64,000 nt of DNA from CANHBY01 sp046342195 (GTDB taxonomy: Bacteria > Pseudomonadota > Gammaproteobacteria > Burkholderiales > Burkholderiaceae_C): assembly GCA_046342195.1 (NCBI GenBank), contig JBKDQE010000013.1:62001-126000 (forward strand). Direction: 5' to 3'. This document shows positions 1 to 9,984 of this stretch, piece by piece. The notes beneath the pieces are model-generated. The model was given only the letters and a program-made list of their open reading frames with translations. It was not told the DNA's origin and did no database searches. Position 1 is the stretch's first letter; every line of letters begins with the position of its first letter. The translations under genes and the position numbers were made by a program.

Positions 1-903
1 AAAATACACCAGACCGTGTTTGTTTCAGCCACGCCCGCCCATTATGAAATGCGCAAAACGGCCGAGGGTGGGCAAGTGGTTGAGCAACTGGTACGGCCTA
101 CCGGCTTGGTTGACCCCCTCATCGAGGTTCGACCCGCCACCCACCAGGTGGATGATGTGTTGCAGGAAATTTGCCTGCGTGTTCAGCGGCAAGAGCGTGT
201 ATTGATCACCACCCTGACCAAGCGCATGGCCGAGCAACTCACCGAGTATCTTGGCGATAACGGGGTCAAGGTGCGCTACATGCACAGCGATGTTGACACG
301 GTAGAGCGCGTCGAAATTCTTCGTGATCTGCGGCTGGGCGCTTTTGATGTCTTGGTGGGGATCAATCTCTTGCGTGAAGGCCTCGATATTCCTGAGGTAT
401 CCCTGGTGGCGATTCTGGATGCCGACAAAGAAGGTTTTTTACGCTCTGAACGCAGCCTCATTCAAACCATTGGCCGGGCGGCACGGCATGTGCGAGGCAT
501 GGCGATTCTTTACGCAGACCACATGACCGATTCAATGCGTCGTGCCATCAGTGAAACTGAGCGCCGACGAGCTCGGCAAATGGCTTTTAATGAAGCCCAC
601 GGCATGACGCCCAGAGGCATTCAAAAGCGGGTGAAAGATTTGATCGACGGGGTTTATGAGAACCAAGCTTCTGGCGTGTCGATACGCACCGAACTGGCGG
701 CAGAGCCTGAGGCTCTGAGCGAAAAAGACTGCGGCCAACAGATCAAGCAACTCGAAAAGCAAATGCTTGATCACGCCCGCAAGCTTGAGTTCGAGAAAGC
801 CGCCGCCCTGCGTGATCAACTTTCGGTTTTGCGCCAGCAAATTTTTGGCGCCGCAGCCTCGGACAATATCCGGTCTCTTCCGCTTGGGGGCAGGCCACTT
901 TGA
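1..903 (+). CDS. uvrB: UvrABC system protein B, C-terminal part (cut by window edge)
   Basis: Last 300 codons of the UvrB subunit of the nucleotide-excision repair complex, which loads onto damaged DNA with UvrA and then recruits UvrC. The frame is open from base 1, so the gene begins left of the window. Visible are the FVSATPAHYE segment typical of UvrB (usually VYVSATPGPYEL), the helicase C-terminal core with GINLLREGLDIPEVSLV and QTIGRAARH (motifs V and VI), and a C-terminal UVR coiled-coil motif in the last ~60 residues that contacts UvrC. No disruption is seen. A terminator-like hairpin follows, and the next gene is on the other strand. Confidence 0.96.
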   Translation, partial: KIHQTVFVSATPAHYEMRKTAEGGQVVEQLVRPTGLVDPLIEVRPATHQVDDVLQEICLRVQRQERVLITTLTKRMAEQLTEYLGDNGVKVRYMHSDVDTVERVEILRDLRLGAFDVLVGINLLREGLDIPEVSLVAILDADKEGFLRSERSLIQTIGRAARHVRGMAILYADHMTDSMRRAISETERRRARQMAFNEAHGMTPRGIQKRVKDLIDGVYENQASGVSIRTELAAEPEALSEKDCGQQIKQLEKQMLDHARKLEFEKAAALRDQLSVLRQQIFGAAASDNIRSLPLGGRPL

Positions 904-924
904 TCAATTCGGCATCAAAAATGG

Positions 925-947
925 CAGACCTTATGACGTCTGTTTTT
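925..947 (+). terminator. Probable intrinsic terminator of uvrB
   Basis: A 5-bp stem (CAGAC / GTCTG, loop of 8) followed directly by TTTTT, 22 bases after the uvrB stop codon. The stem is short, so it is a modest terminator. It lies between convergent genes. Confidence 0.45.
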
Positions 948-958
948 CAGAGGGCCAC

Positions 959-2623
959 TCAGTAGCCAAGTGATGAACTTTTGTGCTTTTTCAAGCGGGT
1001 CTGGCTCAAGACTCCGGCTGAGTGCAAAATGGGGTAGGCAGTTGAGCAGATGTGTGAATTGATGCGTTTGAGTTCACTGATCAAATCCAGGTGCAAGGCG
1101 CTGGTTTCAATGCTGGGCGCTGTATTGTCTTGAAGGCGCGTCAGGTGGCTCGCGGCGTAAGCATGTTCGAGGTCTCTGAAGCGGGCTTTTTCTTCCAGCA
1201 GGCTGCGGGCATCGGCCACCTGGCCTTCAAGAAAAACGCTCATGCTCAATCGCATGTTGGCTACCAAGCATTCTTGAAGATGGCAAATTTCGGCCATGCC
1301 TGCTTCAGAAAAACGACGGCTTTTTTTGATTTTTTTGTCTTCGAGATCTTGCAATACGCGCTCGACACAGTCGCCAATTTGCTCCATGTTGATCACAAAT
1401 GAAACAATATCTGTCCATCGACGGCTCTCTCGCTCAGACAGCGCCTCGCGCGAAACCTGGGTCAGGTAAAACTTGATGTCGTTATAAAGGCCATCCACCG
1501 TGTCATCCATTTTGCGCAAATTTTCCGACAAGTACAGGTCGTTATGGCGAATCACCGGCTCAATGCCGCGAACCATTGCCTCGACCACATCGGCCAAATG
1601 CAGGGCTTCCCGGGCGGCACAGGCAATGGCCAGCGAGGGAGTGCTGAGGGCTGATGGGTCAAGGTGTTGAGGCCGGAGGGGTATCCCCTCAGCCTTTGGC
1701 GACCTGACCCACCAGGCTTCAAGCCTCTGTGCCAAACCATGAGTGAAAGGCAGCATTGATAAAGCCATCAAAGTATTGAAGCCCAAGTGAAACAGCACTA
1801 CCGAAGACAAGCTTAGCGCCGAAGCGTGTTCAAACAAAGGAGGTAAAAACGGCAGTAAGGGCAAAGTGACCAGGCAGCCCACCAACTTGAAAATGAAATT
1901 TCCCAAAGGAAGGCGGCGTGCTTCAATCGGTAGCTTGGTGGTGGATATGATTCCCAGCAAACCACTGCCCAAATTGGCCCCCAGTACCAGCCCCATGGCC
2001 ATAGGCAAGGGAATCAGGTCTTGTATGGATACCGAGGACACCAGCAATACAATTGCCAGGCTTGAGTAGGCCAATACGGTCAATAACGCGCCCACCAGAA
2101 TGTGCAGAGAGACGTCTGAGGGCAAGGAAAGCAGGAGGGCACGCACTTCAGGAGATTGAGTCATGGGCCGGGTGCTTTCCATGATCATGTGCAAAGCCAG
2201 CGTCATCAACCCCAAGCCCAAAATGCACTTGCCGACTATCATGGCATGACCTCGATCAAGAGAGAGGCTCAAAATCACCCCGGTCAAAATGAGCAGGGGT
2301 GATAACCAAGACAAATCGACCGAAAACACCACAGACATCAAGCTGGAGCCGACATCGGCCCCAAGCATCAGGCCCAAAGCAGCTGCCGTGCTGACCAGGC
2401 CTTTGCTCAAAAATGAGGTGGTGATCAGGCAGGTTGCCATACTGGATTGCACCACACAAGTGACACTGATACCCGCCAACATGGCGCGCAAGCCACCGCC
2501 CAATCGATCAGACAGAAAGCGGCGTAAGCCTTCTCCAAAAACCCGCAAAACCCCGGTACGTACCATGTGGGTGCCCCAGACCAGCAGGGCGATGGCAGCC
2601 AACAGATGCAGTAAGGGGTTCAT
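959..2623 (-). CDS. Na/Pi-cotransporter family protein with PhoU-like C-terminal domain
   Basis: Inner-membrane protein of 554 residues. The first ~330 residues are a series of hydrophobic segments holding the family's two inverted repeats, including a QSSMAT segment and the GANLGSGLLG stretch. The last ~200 residues are hydrophilic and helical, like PhoU, as in YjbB-type proteins, which in E. coli are linked to phosphate export. The reading frame extends 34 codons upstream, but an AAGGA motif 4-8 bases before the internal ATG at 2623 favours that start, which also opens directly into the first membrane segment. Transport direction and substrate cannot be read from sequence. Confidence 0.88.
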   Translation of the reverse strand: MNPLLHLLAAIALLVWGTHMVRTGVLRVFGEGLRRFLSDRLGGGLRAMLAGISVTCVVQSSMATCLITTSFLSKGLVSTAAALGLMLGADVGSSLMSVVFSVDLSWLSPLLILTGVILSLSLDRGHAMIVGKCILGLGLMTLALHMIMESTRPMTQSPEVRALLLSLPSDVSLHILVGALLTVLAYSSLAIVLLVSSVSIQDLIPLPMAMGLVLGANLGSGLLGIISTTKLPIEARRLPLGNFIFKLVGCLVTLPLLPFLPPLFEHASALSLSSVVLFHLGFNTLMALSMLPFTHGLAQRLEAWWVRSPKAEGIPLRPQHLDPSALSTPSLAIACAAREALHLADVVEAMVRGIEPVIRHNDLYLSENLRKMDDTVDGLYNDIKFYLTQVSREALSERESRRWTDIVSFVINMEQIGDCVERVLQDLEDKKIKKSRRFSEAGMAEICHLQECLVANMRLSMSVFLEGQVADARSLLEEKARFRDLEHAYAASHLTRLQDNTAPSIETSALHLDLISELKRINSHICSTAYPILHSAGVLSQTRLKKHKSSSLGY

Positions 2624-2747
2624 GTGTCCTTTGTACGCCTGCAGCTTCAGGGTAAACACATCAATAAACAGGGATTTTGCGGGATGTTTCACGCTTTTCT
2701 CTGCGGCTTGAGATGGAGCCCTCAAAAGTTGAGCCGGTCGTTATTTC

Positions 2748-3995
2748 TTAATAGCGCCCAGAACGCCCTGCCACCCGCAAATAAATATGCGCCAGAGAGG
2801 CCACCAAAGCCCGTCGCCAGGGGCCATACCAAAGGCGCTTGATGAACTGATCATCAACCTCGACTGACATCGATACGGCATCTTCAAAACGCACAGCCAA
2901 CTCTGCGTTAAAACCAATGTCACGCACCACAATATTGGCTTCCAGGTTAAGCAACAGTGACAAGGGGTCAATGTTGCTGCTGCCTACGGTGGCCCAGTCA
3001 TGGTCGACCAAGGCCACTTTGGCATGAAGAAAGGCGGGCATATATTCAAAAATTCGCACCCCCGCCGCCTGTAACTCAGCATACAAGGCGCTGGCAGCAA
3101 AGCGGGCCATTTGATAATCAGGCCTGCCCTGGAGCACCAGCCGAACCTGAACTCCCCGCCGGGCAGCCTGAATCAAAGCCCTCCGAAAAGCACGCCCCGG
3201 GTAAAAATAAGGACAGATCAAGTCGATCCGATTTTGAGCCTGCCGAATGGCGCTGATGTAATGGCGCTCAATGGTGCGCCTCTGGCGTAGGTTGTCGCGG
3301 ACCACAAAGGCGACTTGTACCGGCTTCAGTGGTTCAGTGAGATCAATTGTTTTGGATGTGCGCTCCATCCGTACCCGTTTGAGAATTTTGCGAATGCGGG
3401 ACCATCGGTGGCTCGAGTGGGCCAAGGCGAGCAATTCTTCGCGCAGTTCTTGCCCCAACCATGAGCGGGTCCATAAGGCACGAATGGTTTGCCGGATACT
3501 GATCACTGCGGGGCCATGAATTTGAACAGAAAAATCCAGGCGCGGCCTTTCACTCCAGCCATGGCGTAAATCAAAATGATCGTCAATTAAATTGACACCG
3601 CCAACAAATGCAGCTTCCTCATCGACCACACACAGTTTTTGATGCATTCTTCGCAGTTGCCCCGGTTGAAACCAACTCTTCCAGCGATGCAATGGCCTAA
3701 AAACCGCCAGAGTCACGCCGTGCTGCCGGCATTCTTGGGCTAGTTTCTGTAAGGCGCCGTTGGTTCCAAACCCATCGACCAAAAGCCGAACATTGACGCC
3801 ACGCTGAACCGCAGCGAAGAGTGCGACCAATACCGAACGGGCAGCAGGGTCGTCATTGAAAATATAAGTGGCCACCCACACCTCATGCCTTGCCCGTTCA
3901 ATGGTTTTGATCATGGCCGGAAACAACTCGTCACCACCTTGCAATAAAGCGACTTTGTTTCCTCCAGAAAATACCCCCATGAAGCCTGTCTCCAT
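2748..3995 (-). CDS. clsB: Cardiolipin synthase B-like phospholipase D family protein
   Basis: A 415-residue protein with two HKD phospholipase D motifs: H118-x-K-x4-D in HQKLCVVD and H324-x-K-x4-D in HAKVALVD, each followed by a GG/GS-N segment. Both catalytic sets are intact. Length and spacing match ClsB (YbhO, about 413 residues), which makes cardiolipin from phosphatidylglycerol, in E. coli also using phosphatidylethanolamine. There is no clear N-terminal membrane anchor, unlike ClsA. A second ATG five codons in (3980) has the better ribosome site (AGG four bases upstream) and may be the true start. It is transcribed towards the Na/Pi-type gene and may share its transcript. Confidence 0.88.
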   Translation of the reverse strand: METGFMGVFSGGNKVALLQGGDELFPAMIKTIERARHEVWVATYIFNDDPAARSVLVALFAAVQRGVNVRLLVDGFGTNGALQKLAQECRQHGVTLAVFRPLHRWKSWFQPGQLRRMHQKLCVVDEEAAFVGGVNLIDDHFDLRHGWSERPRLDFSVQIHGPAVISIRQTIRALWTRSWLGQELREELLALAHSSHRWSRIRKILKRVRMERTSKTIDLTEPLKPVQVAFVVRDNLRQRRTIERHYISAIRQAQNRIDLICPYFYPGRAFRRALIQAARRGVQVRLVLQGRPDYQMARFAASALYAELQAAGVRIFEYMPAFLHAKVALVDHDWATVGSSNIDPLSLLLNLEANIVVRDIGFNAELAVRFEDAVSMSVEVDDQFIKRLWYGPWRRALVASLAHIYLRVAGRSGRY

Positions 3996-4235
3996 AGCAT
4001 CTGTGGAAAAAATGCCCGAAAAAGGGAGCCAAGGTGAGCAGGCTTGGCGGCGCCATCTTCAGATCAACTCAGAATATGCAGGCCTCCGTTCAGATTCAGG
4101 TTAATCTTGGATCTTGACTGAAGCCTGTTTTGAAAGTTCTTGCCAAGCATAAAGCGCACTCCAATAAATTATTTTCCGCCCGACAATGACTTTCCGAACA
4201 GGCCTGATTTTGGCCATTTTCCAGACCATTTTTCC

Positions 4236-5252
4236 ATGAGCACACGCATCAGTTTGACCCGTTACTTGATTGAACAACAACGCCATCACGGCCTGATTCC
4301 ATCCCCTTTGCGCCTGCTGATCGAGGTGGTTGCCCGGGCTTGCAAACGCATCAGCATCAGCGTCAATAAAGGGGCATTGGGAGATATTATTGGCAGCGCC
4401 AATACTGAAAATATTCAAGGTGAGGTTCAAAAAAAGCTCGATATCATTGCCAATGAAGTGCTCATTGAGGCCAACGAGTGGGGCGGGCATTTGGCTGCCA
4501 TGGCCAGTGAAGAAATGGAGGGAATTTACGGGGTACCGAACCGTTTTCCTCAAGGCGAATACCTGCTGCTGTTCGACCCCCTCGACGGCTCCAGCAACAT
4601 TGACGTCAATGTGAGCATTGGCACCATTTTTTCTGTGCTGAAAAAATCTGACACCGACTCCAGTGTGTGCGAAACTGATTTTATGCAGCCGGGCTTGGCA
4701 CAAGTCGCCGCGGGTTATTGTGTCTATGGGCCGCAAACCAGCTTGGTACTGACGGTCGGCGACGGGGTGGCCATGTTCACCCTGGATCGGGAGCAAGGCT
4801 CTTGGGTACTGACTCAAGATAAAGTCAGTATCCCCACTGACACCCAAGAGTTTGCCATCAACATGAGCAATATGCGTCACTGGGCCCCCCCTGTTCAACG
4901 CTATATCAATGAGTGCCTTGCCGGCAAGGAAGGCCCCCGCGGCAAAGACTTCAATATGCGCTGGATCGCCAGCATGGTGGCTGATGTTCACCGTATTCTC
5001 ACTCGCGGGGGTATTTTTATGTACCCTTGGGATAAGCGCGAGCCGGAAAAACCCGGCAAGCTCCGCCTGATGTATGAAGCCAATCCGATGGCCTTTTTGG
5101 TCGAGCAAGCGGGGGGGGCGGCCACCAACGGCCAGCAACGGATTCTTCAACTGACTCCGAAAAAACTGCACGAGCGCGTCAGTGTCATTTTGGGCTCGAA
5201 AAACGAGGTCGATCGGGTCACTCGCTACCACCTGGAAGATATCGGTTTTTGA
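4236..5252 (+). CDS. fbp: Fructose-1,6-bisphosphatase class I
   Basis: 338-residue class I FBPase, hydrolysing fructose-1,6-bisphosphate to fructose-6-phosphate in gluconeogenesis. The metal- and substrate-binding signature DPLDGSSNID is at about residues 114-123, preceded by the acidic SEEME segment near residue 91. The frame is open further upstream to 4140, but the ATG at 4236 (MSTRISLTRYLI) gives the usual family length and N-terminus. A terminator-like hairpin follows the stop codon, before spoT. Confidence 0.96.
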   Translation: MSTRISLTRYLIEQQRHHGLIPSPLRLLIEVVARACKRISISVNKGALGDIIGSANTENIQGEVQKKLDIIANEVLIEANEWGGHLAAMASEEMEGIYGVPNRFPQGEYLLLFDPLDGSSNIDVNVSIGTIFSVLKKSDTDSSVCETDFMQPGLAQVAAGYCVYGPQTSLVLTVGDGVAMFTLDREQGSWVLTQDKVSIPTDTQEFAINMSNMRHWAPPVQRYINECLAGKEGPRGKDFNMRWIASMVADVHRILTRGGIFMYPWDKREPEKPGKLRLMYEANPMAFLVEQAGGAATNGQQRILQLTPKKLHERVSVILGSKNEVDRVTRYHLEDIGF

Positions 5253-5288
5253 GGCCTGGGTGACGCAGGCGTTGATAGGCCATTTTTT
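5253..5288 (+). terminator. Probable intrinsic terminator after fbp
   Basis: GGCCT at 5253-5257 pairs with AGGCC at 5277-5281, with a nested GCCTG/CAGGC alternative, followed by ATTTTTT. It lies between the fbp stop and the spoT start, so some separation of the two genes is expected. Confidence 0.5.
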
Positions 5289-5303
5289 AGGATAAATTTC
5301 TGC

Positions 5304-7586
5304 ATGGTTGCCCGATTCACCAACCCTAATTCTGTGCACTCCAGCCCTACCATAGGCCCATTGACGGGCATCAGTGTGCAAGCCCCCCACGACGCTGCCG
5401 TCCCTTCTTTTGCCTACCTTGTGCGCAAACTGGATTACCTCGAGCCAGCCGATATCCGCAAGGTGCGTGATGCTTATCGTTTTGCTGATGAGGCCCACTT
5501 GGGCCAATTCAGGGCTGGGGGTGAGCCCTACATTACCCACCCCATTGCCGTGGCGGGGCTGTGCGCTGATTGGCGGCTGGATGCTCAAGCCATCATGGCC
5601 GCCTTGATGCACGACGCCATGGAAGACTGCGGTGTCACCAAATCTGAATTGATCGAACGGTTTGGATCCCCTACGGCTGAACTGGTCGATGGACTGACCA
5701 AGCTTGACAAGCTTCAGTTTTCCACCCGCGAAGAAAGCCAGGCCGAGAGCTTTCGCAAAATGCTGTTGGCCATGGCGCGTGATGTGCGTGTCATCCTGAT
5801 CAAGCTGGCTGACCGTCTGCACAATATGCGCACGATGGATGCCATGGCGCCTGCCAAATGGGCGCGCATTGCGCGGGAAACCATTGAAATTTATGCACCC
5901 ATTGCGCATCGGCTCGGGCTCAACCAAACCTATCGTGAATTGCAGGAGCTGTCCTTCAAATATTTGAAACCCTGGCGCCATCATGTGTTGCTCAAAGCCG
6001 TACAAAAAGCCCGTGGTTATCGGCGCGATGTGGTCGAAAGGATTCAGCGCGATGTTGAAAAAGCATTTTCCCAAGCCTCTCTTCCGATGCAGGTTTTTGG
6101 TCGGGAGAAAACGCTCTATTCTATTTATACCAAAATGCGCGATAAGCATTTCAGCTTTGCGCAAGTGAATGACATTTTTGGTTTTCGGGTTGTGGTAGCC
6201 AACATCAGCGACTGCTATCTTGCCATGGGTGTCCTGCACCAACTCTACAAACCCATGCCAGGCCGCTTTAAAGACTATATTGCCATTCCGAAGGCCAATG
6301 GCTACCAGTCCTTGCATACCACTCTCATCAATCCTCTGGGCACGGCAGTAGAGTTTCAAATTCGTACCGAACCTATGCATGCAGTGGCCGAAAAAGGTAT
6401 TGCTGCGCACTGGATCTACAAAACCAAAAGTTCCCTCAATGGCCCCGGCTCAGTGCAAGAGGCCCAAGGTCTGGGTTCGTTGTGGCTGCAATCCTTGATC
6501 GATATTCAAGATGAAACCCGGGATGCCAGTGAATTTCTTGAACACGTCAAAATTGACCTGTTCCCTGAGGCAGTTTATGTATTTACACCCAAATCAAAAA
6601 TTCTGGCGCTCCCCCGAGGGGCCACCCCGGTTGACTTCGCCTATGCCATTCACTCGGATGTTGGAGACCATTGCATCGCAGCCAAAGTCAATGGCGAGCC
6701 TGTTGCCCTGCGAACCCATTTGCGCAGCGGTGACGTGGTAGAAATCATCACTGGGCCCCAAGCGCGGCCAAACCCTGCCTGGCTGAATTTTGTTCGCACA
6801 GGTCGGGCACGTTCAAAAATCCGGCACCATCTTAAAACGATGGAAGTGGAAGAATCTGAAGCCTTAGGCGAAAAGATGCTGACGCAGGCCCTGCGTGCAG
6901 AAGGTCTGAGCCTGCCTCTCCCCGATAACTCTGAAAGCTCCATCTGGCAACAATTGGCCCGCTGGAGCGGCAATCGCCATCGCAACGAGCTCATGACCGA
7001 AATTGGCTTGGGCAAAAAAATTGCCAGTATTGTTGCCAAACAACTCGCACGCATGCTGGCAGAGCGCGGCACCCGCCCCCACGCACTGGCTCTCACGATG
7101 GGGCGCTATGGCAACCATGAAGCAGCTCATGTGCCCAATGTGGTCCTGATTGACGGCAGCGAAGGGGCTTCGATCCAACTGGCCAAATGCTGCCGCCCTA
7201 TTCCGGGGGATCCAATCAAAGCTTATTTAGGACGCGGAGAAGGTTTGGTGATTCATACAGCAGACTGCCCCACTTGCCAGCGTCTGTTCGAAAAAGACAA
7301 AGACCGTTTTATCAGTGTGGACTGGTCTGACCAGCCAACCCGGATGTTCGAGGCCCACCTTTCTTTGTTGCTCAATAACGAGCGTGGCGCTTTGGCCAAA
7401 GTGGCTTCGGCCATGTCCGAATCAGAAGCCGACATTGTTCATATTGATATGGGCACCGAACCGGCAGGAGGGGAAGTCGAACTGAAAGTGCTGATCAGTG
7501 TGCGTGACCGGCTTCATCTGGCGGAAGTGATTCGATCTTTGCGGCGTTCCAGTGCTGTTCTTCGATTAAGCGGTACCAAAAACTGA
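5304..7586 (+). CDS. spoT: Bifunctional (p)ppGpp synthetase/hydrolase
   Basis: 760-residue long RelA/SpoT homologue of the stringent response. N-terminal HD hydrolase domain (residues ~50-200) has the intact HD-x2-ED motif in LMHDAMED (H103, D104, E107, D108), so hydrolysis of (p)ppGpp is expected. The synthetase domain carries RFKD near residue 320, the RxKD signature of bifunctional enzymes rather than the ExDD of RelA, and the GYQSLHT segment. A TGS domain starts near VYVFTPKSKILALPRG, and an ACT domain ends the protein. AGGA lies 11 bases before the ATG, a rather long spacing. Confidence 0.95.
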   Translation: MVARFTNPNSVHSSPTIGPLTGISVQAPHDAAVPSFAYLVRKLDYLEPADIRKVRDAYRFADEAHLGQFRAGGEPYITHPIAVAGLCADWRLDAQAIMAALMHDAMEDCGVTKSELIERFGSPTAELVDGLTKLDKLQFSTREESQAESFRKMLLAMARDVRVILIKLADRLHNMRTMDAMAPAKWARIARETIEIYAPIAHRLGLNQTYRELQELSFKYLKPWRHHVLLKAVQKARGYRRDVVERIQRDVEKAFSQASLPMQVFGREKTLYSIYTKMRDKHFSFAQVNDIFGFRVVVANISDCYLAMGVLHQLYKPMPGRFKDYIAIPKANGYQSLHTTLINPLGTAVEFQIRTEPMHAVAEKGIAAHWIYKTKSSLNGPGSVQEAQGLGSLWLQSLIDIQDETRDASEFLEHVKIDLFPEAVYVFTPKSKILALPRGATPVDFAYAIHSDVGDHCIAAKVNGEPVALRTHLRSGDVVEIITGPQARPNPAWLNFVRTGRARSKIRHHLKTMEVEESEALGEKMLTQALRAEGLSLPLPDNSESSIWQQLARWSGNRHRNELMTEIGLGKKIASIVAKQLARMLAERGTRPHALALTMGRYGNHEAAHVPNVVLIDGSEGASIQLAKCCRPIPGDPIKAYLGRGEGLVIHTADCPTCQRLFEKDKDRFISVDWSDQPTRMFEAHLSLLLNNERGALAKVASAMSESEADIVHIDMGTEPAGGEVELKVLISVRDRLHLAEVIRSLRRSSAVLRLSGTKN

Positions 7587-7680
7587 ATCCCGCCCACTAT
7601 CAGCCACCCAGCCTTGACGATTGCACCCATGAAAAATCTCATCATCCACGAAAGCTTGTTTTACAAAGCTTCCATCCAAG

Positions 7681-8106
7681 TTACTTCATTTGTAGCCGGT
7701 GAAGGTAGTCGGCCAAAGACAACATCCTGCCTCGCACATAGGCTTCAGATTCATAAGGGGCATCAAAGTAGTATTCAGCCGCTTGAATACTGAAACGAGT
7801 TCCCCAGACTGGCATCTCACGGCCTCCATGAGGCTTGATATCCAAGCGGCCATCAATGGCCTGAACAACCCGATCGACCGGAAAAACGCCGCCATTGTTT
7901 TTTGCCAGCACACTCAAATCAGGAGGGCGGCGAGCCAAATAAGACCCAACCGGGCCATCTCCCTTGCCACTGGCTCCATGACAAGCCGCACAACTATGGT
8001 CATATTGTTGTTTGCCAAAATCGACTTTGGCTGCAGGGGCCGCCAAAGCATTGGCGCCTGAAACACACAGCAGACCAAAAGAGATCATCAGCATGGGAAG
8101 TCGCAT
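7681..8106 (-). CDS. Small periplasmic cytochrome c
   Basis: 141-residue class I-type cytochrome c. A hydrophobic signal peptide covers residues 1-22 with an ANALAAP cleavage region. The haem-attachment motif C39-AA-C42-H43 follows. Distal Met ligand candidates include the Met in GREMPVW. The frame is open to 8250, but the ATG at 8106 has GAAGGA 6 bases upstream and begins the signal peptide, so it was chosen. The electron-transfer partner cannot be inferred: neighbours are spoT (convergent) and the NAD(P)HX repair gene (divergent). Confidence 0.85.
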   Translation of the reverse strand: MRLPMLMISFGLLCVSGANALAAPAAKVDFGKQQYDHSCAACHGASGKGDGPVGSYLARRPPDLSVLAKNNGGVFPVDRVVQAIDGRLDIKPHGGREMPVWGTRFSIQAAEYYFDAPYESEAYVRGRMLSLADYLHRLQMK

Positions 8107-8285
8107 GTGAATTCCTTCAAAATAAGCCATACCGTTCATAAAACAGGCCTTATATCGTTGCTCCTTACTTTCTCTCGACGCCTCACAAGAGCCTTGATTG
8201 AACTCAAGGAATCTATTCCCTGAGGCCGATGGGTTGATCGTGTTCAACAACCATATTGAGGCTGAGGCTGTCTTGAGCCATTCCT

Positions 8286-9890
8286 ATGTTCCATACTGCC
8301 CCGATGCAAGCCATTCATAACTGCCGTGCCGATCAAGCCCTTCATGACAGCGCTGCCAGTCGTTTTTTAGAACGCCTGGCACTGGAAACCCTTCCCCCTT
8401 TTACTTTGATGCAGCGAGCCGGTCTTGCCGCTGCACGTTTGGCATTGTCTCTGGCGCCGCATGAGCGTTGCTTCTGGGTTTTCTGTGGCCCAGGTCACAA
8501 TGGTGGCGATGGGCTGGAATCAGCCAGGGTACTGCATTTGACGGGTCGCAAAGCCGTGGCCATTTTGGCAGGTGGCCGCCCCGAGTGTTTGCCACCTGGC
8601 GCCCATACGGCTTACCAACGAGCCCTTGATGCGGGTGTCGAGATCAGATTCGCTTTGCCTGCGCCCGCCATGCTGCAGGGGCATCTGGTGATCGATGCCT
8701 TGCTGGGCCTTGGTTTTCAAGGCAAAGAACGCCCCTTGCCCGAAACACTGACACAGGCCTTCGCGCTTCTCCAGGCCCATCGTGGGCCTGTGCTTGCCCT
8801 CGACTTACCTTCTGGATTAAACCCCGACACAGGTGAGGGGCAAGCCTGGACACCACGTGCCACGGCCACCTTGTCACTTCTGACACTCAAGCCCGGGCTT
8901 TTTACAGGGCAGGGTCGAGATTTGAGTGGGTCGGTTTGGTGGGATCCATTGGGTGTCACAGGCTCCATAGCCCCAAGCGCCTGGCTGAGTTGTGGCGCCC
9001 TCCCGCCGGCGCGCCACCCCACACAGCATAAGGGCCATTTTGGCGATGTCACCGTCATTGGTGGCGCCCCAGGCATGACAGGTGCCGCCTTGCTGGCCGC
9101 TCGAGCGGCTCATGCCAGTGGCGCGGGTCGGATTTATCTGTGCTTGATCGAGGGGTCCCGTCACGAAAAGCCTTCCCCCGCCATTCTGTCGCTTGACCCC
9201 GTCAATCCAGCGCTTATGTTTCGTCGTATGGATGAACTGATGCAGCACACCGAACTCGAGCAAACGTGGGTGCTTGGGTGTGGGGCGGGGTCGGGGGTGG
9301 CTGAAGTTTTGGAGCAGGCTTTCAAATACGCTGCTCGACTGGTGATTGATGCTGACGGACTGAATGCGATTGCCGCCAGCCCTGCGCTTCGAGCCGGTTT
9401 ACAGGCACGCAGCCACAATGGCAGGCCAACAATTCTCACGCCTCACCCCTTGGAGGCCGCACGCCTGCTGGCCTGCACAACAGCACAAATTCAAAAAAAC
9501 CGCCTCCAAGCGGCCCAAGGCTTGGCCGATGATCTTGGCTGTGTGGTGGCGCTGAAAGGCTCAGGCACCATATTGGCAGCCCCCAAGGCCACTCCCTTCA
9601 TCAACTTGCCTGGCAATGCCTCACTCGGCAGCCCTGGCACCGGCGATGTTCTGGCAGGCTGGATGGGCGGCTGGTGGGCTCAAGAGCCTGGCATTTCCCC
9701 CCTGATCATTGCCCGCAATGCCGTAGCCTGGCATGGCTTGGCCGCAGAACCAGGCTGGAATGGCCCAGCTTTGGCCACCGATTTGATTGAACAAATGTCT
9801 CAGGCATCCCGCCACCCCGATCGCTGGGGTTGTGAGAAACAATTCAACGGGCAGGACAGCTGGCCCGCTTGGCCCCCAGTGGCATCATGA
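8286..9890 (+). CDS. nnr: Bifunctional NAD(P)H-hydrate epimerase / ADP-dependent dehydratase
   Basis: 534-residue metabolite-repair enzyme. The N-terminal YjeF_N (epimerase) half, residues ~1-215, contains the CGPGHNGGDG nucleotide-binding loop. The C-terminal kinase-fold YjeF_C half, ~235-510, has LTPHPLEAARL and GSPGTGDVLAG, the catalytic glycine/aspartate loop of the dehydratase. Together they reconvert damaged, hydrated NADH and NADPH to the normal cofactors. Both domains look complete. The tail after ~residue 505 is low in recognisable motifs. Confidence 0.94.
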   Translation: MFHTAPMQAIHNCRADQALHDSAASRFLERLALETLPPFTLMQRAGLAAARLALSLAPHERCFWVFCGPGHNGGDGLESARVLHLTGRKAVAILAGGRPECLPPGAHTAYQRALDAGVEIRFALPAPAMLQGHLVIDALLGLGFQGKERPLPETLTQAFALLQAHRGPVLALDLPSGLNPDTGEGQAWTPRATATLSLLTLKPGLFTGQGRDLSGSVWWDPLGVTGSIAPSAWLSCGALPPARHPTQHKGHFGDVTVIGGAPGMTGAALLAARAAHASGAGRIYLCLIEGSRHEKPSPAILSLDPVNPALMFRRMDELMQHTELEQTWVLGCGAGSGVAEVLEQAFKYAARLVIDADGLNAIAASPALRAGLQARSHNGRPTILTPHPLEAARLLACTTAQIQKNRLQAAQGLADDLGCVVALKGSGTILAAPKATPFINLPGNASLGSPGTGDVLAGWMGGWWAQEPGISPLIIARNAVAWHGLAAEPGWNGPALATDLIEQMSQASRHPDRWGCEKQFNGQDSWPAWPPVAS

Positions 9891-9984
9891 AAGTTGGCAT
9901 CAAGGGCCGCGCTTCAAGCCTTCAGAGCTGTTGCAAAATCAGCCATTCAAACACCATTTTGGCTTGAATATATTCAGGTTTAAT

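Noticed and set aside
4101..6410. A 769-codon open frame on the minus strand opposite fbp and spoT
   Set aside because: It lies wholly antisense to two well-supported genes, shows no recognisable motif and low-complexity His/Gln-rich translation; long antisense frames arise from codon bias.
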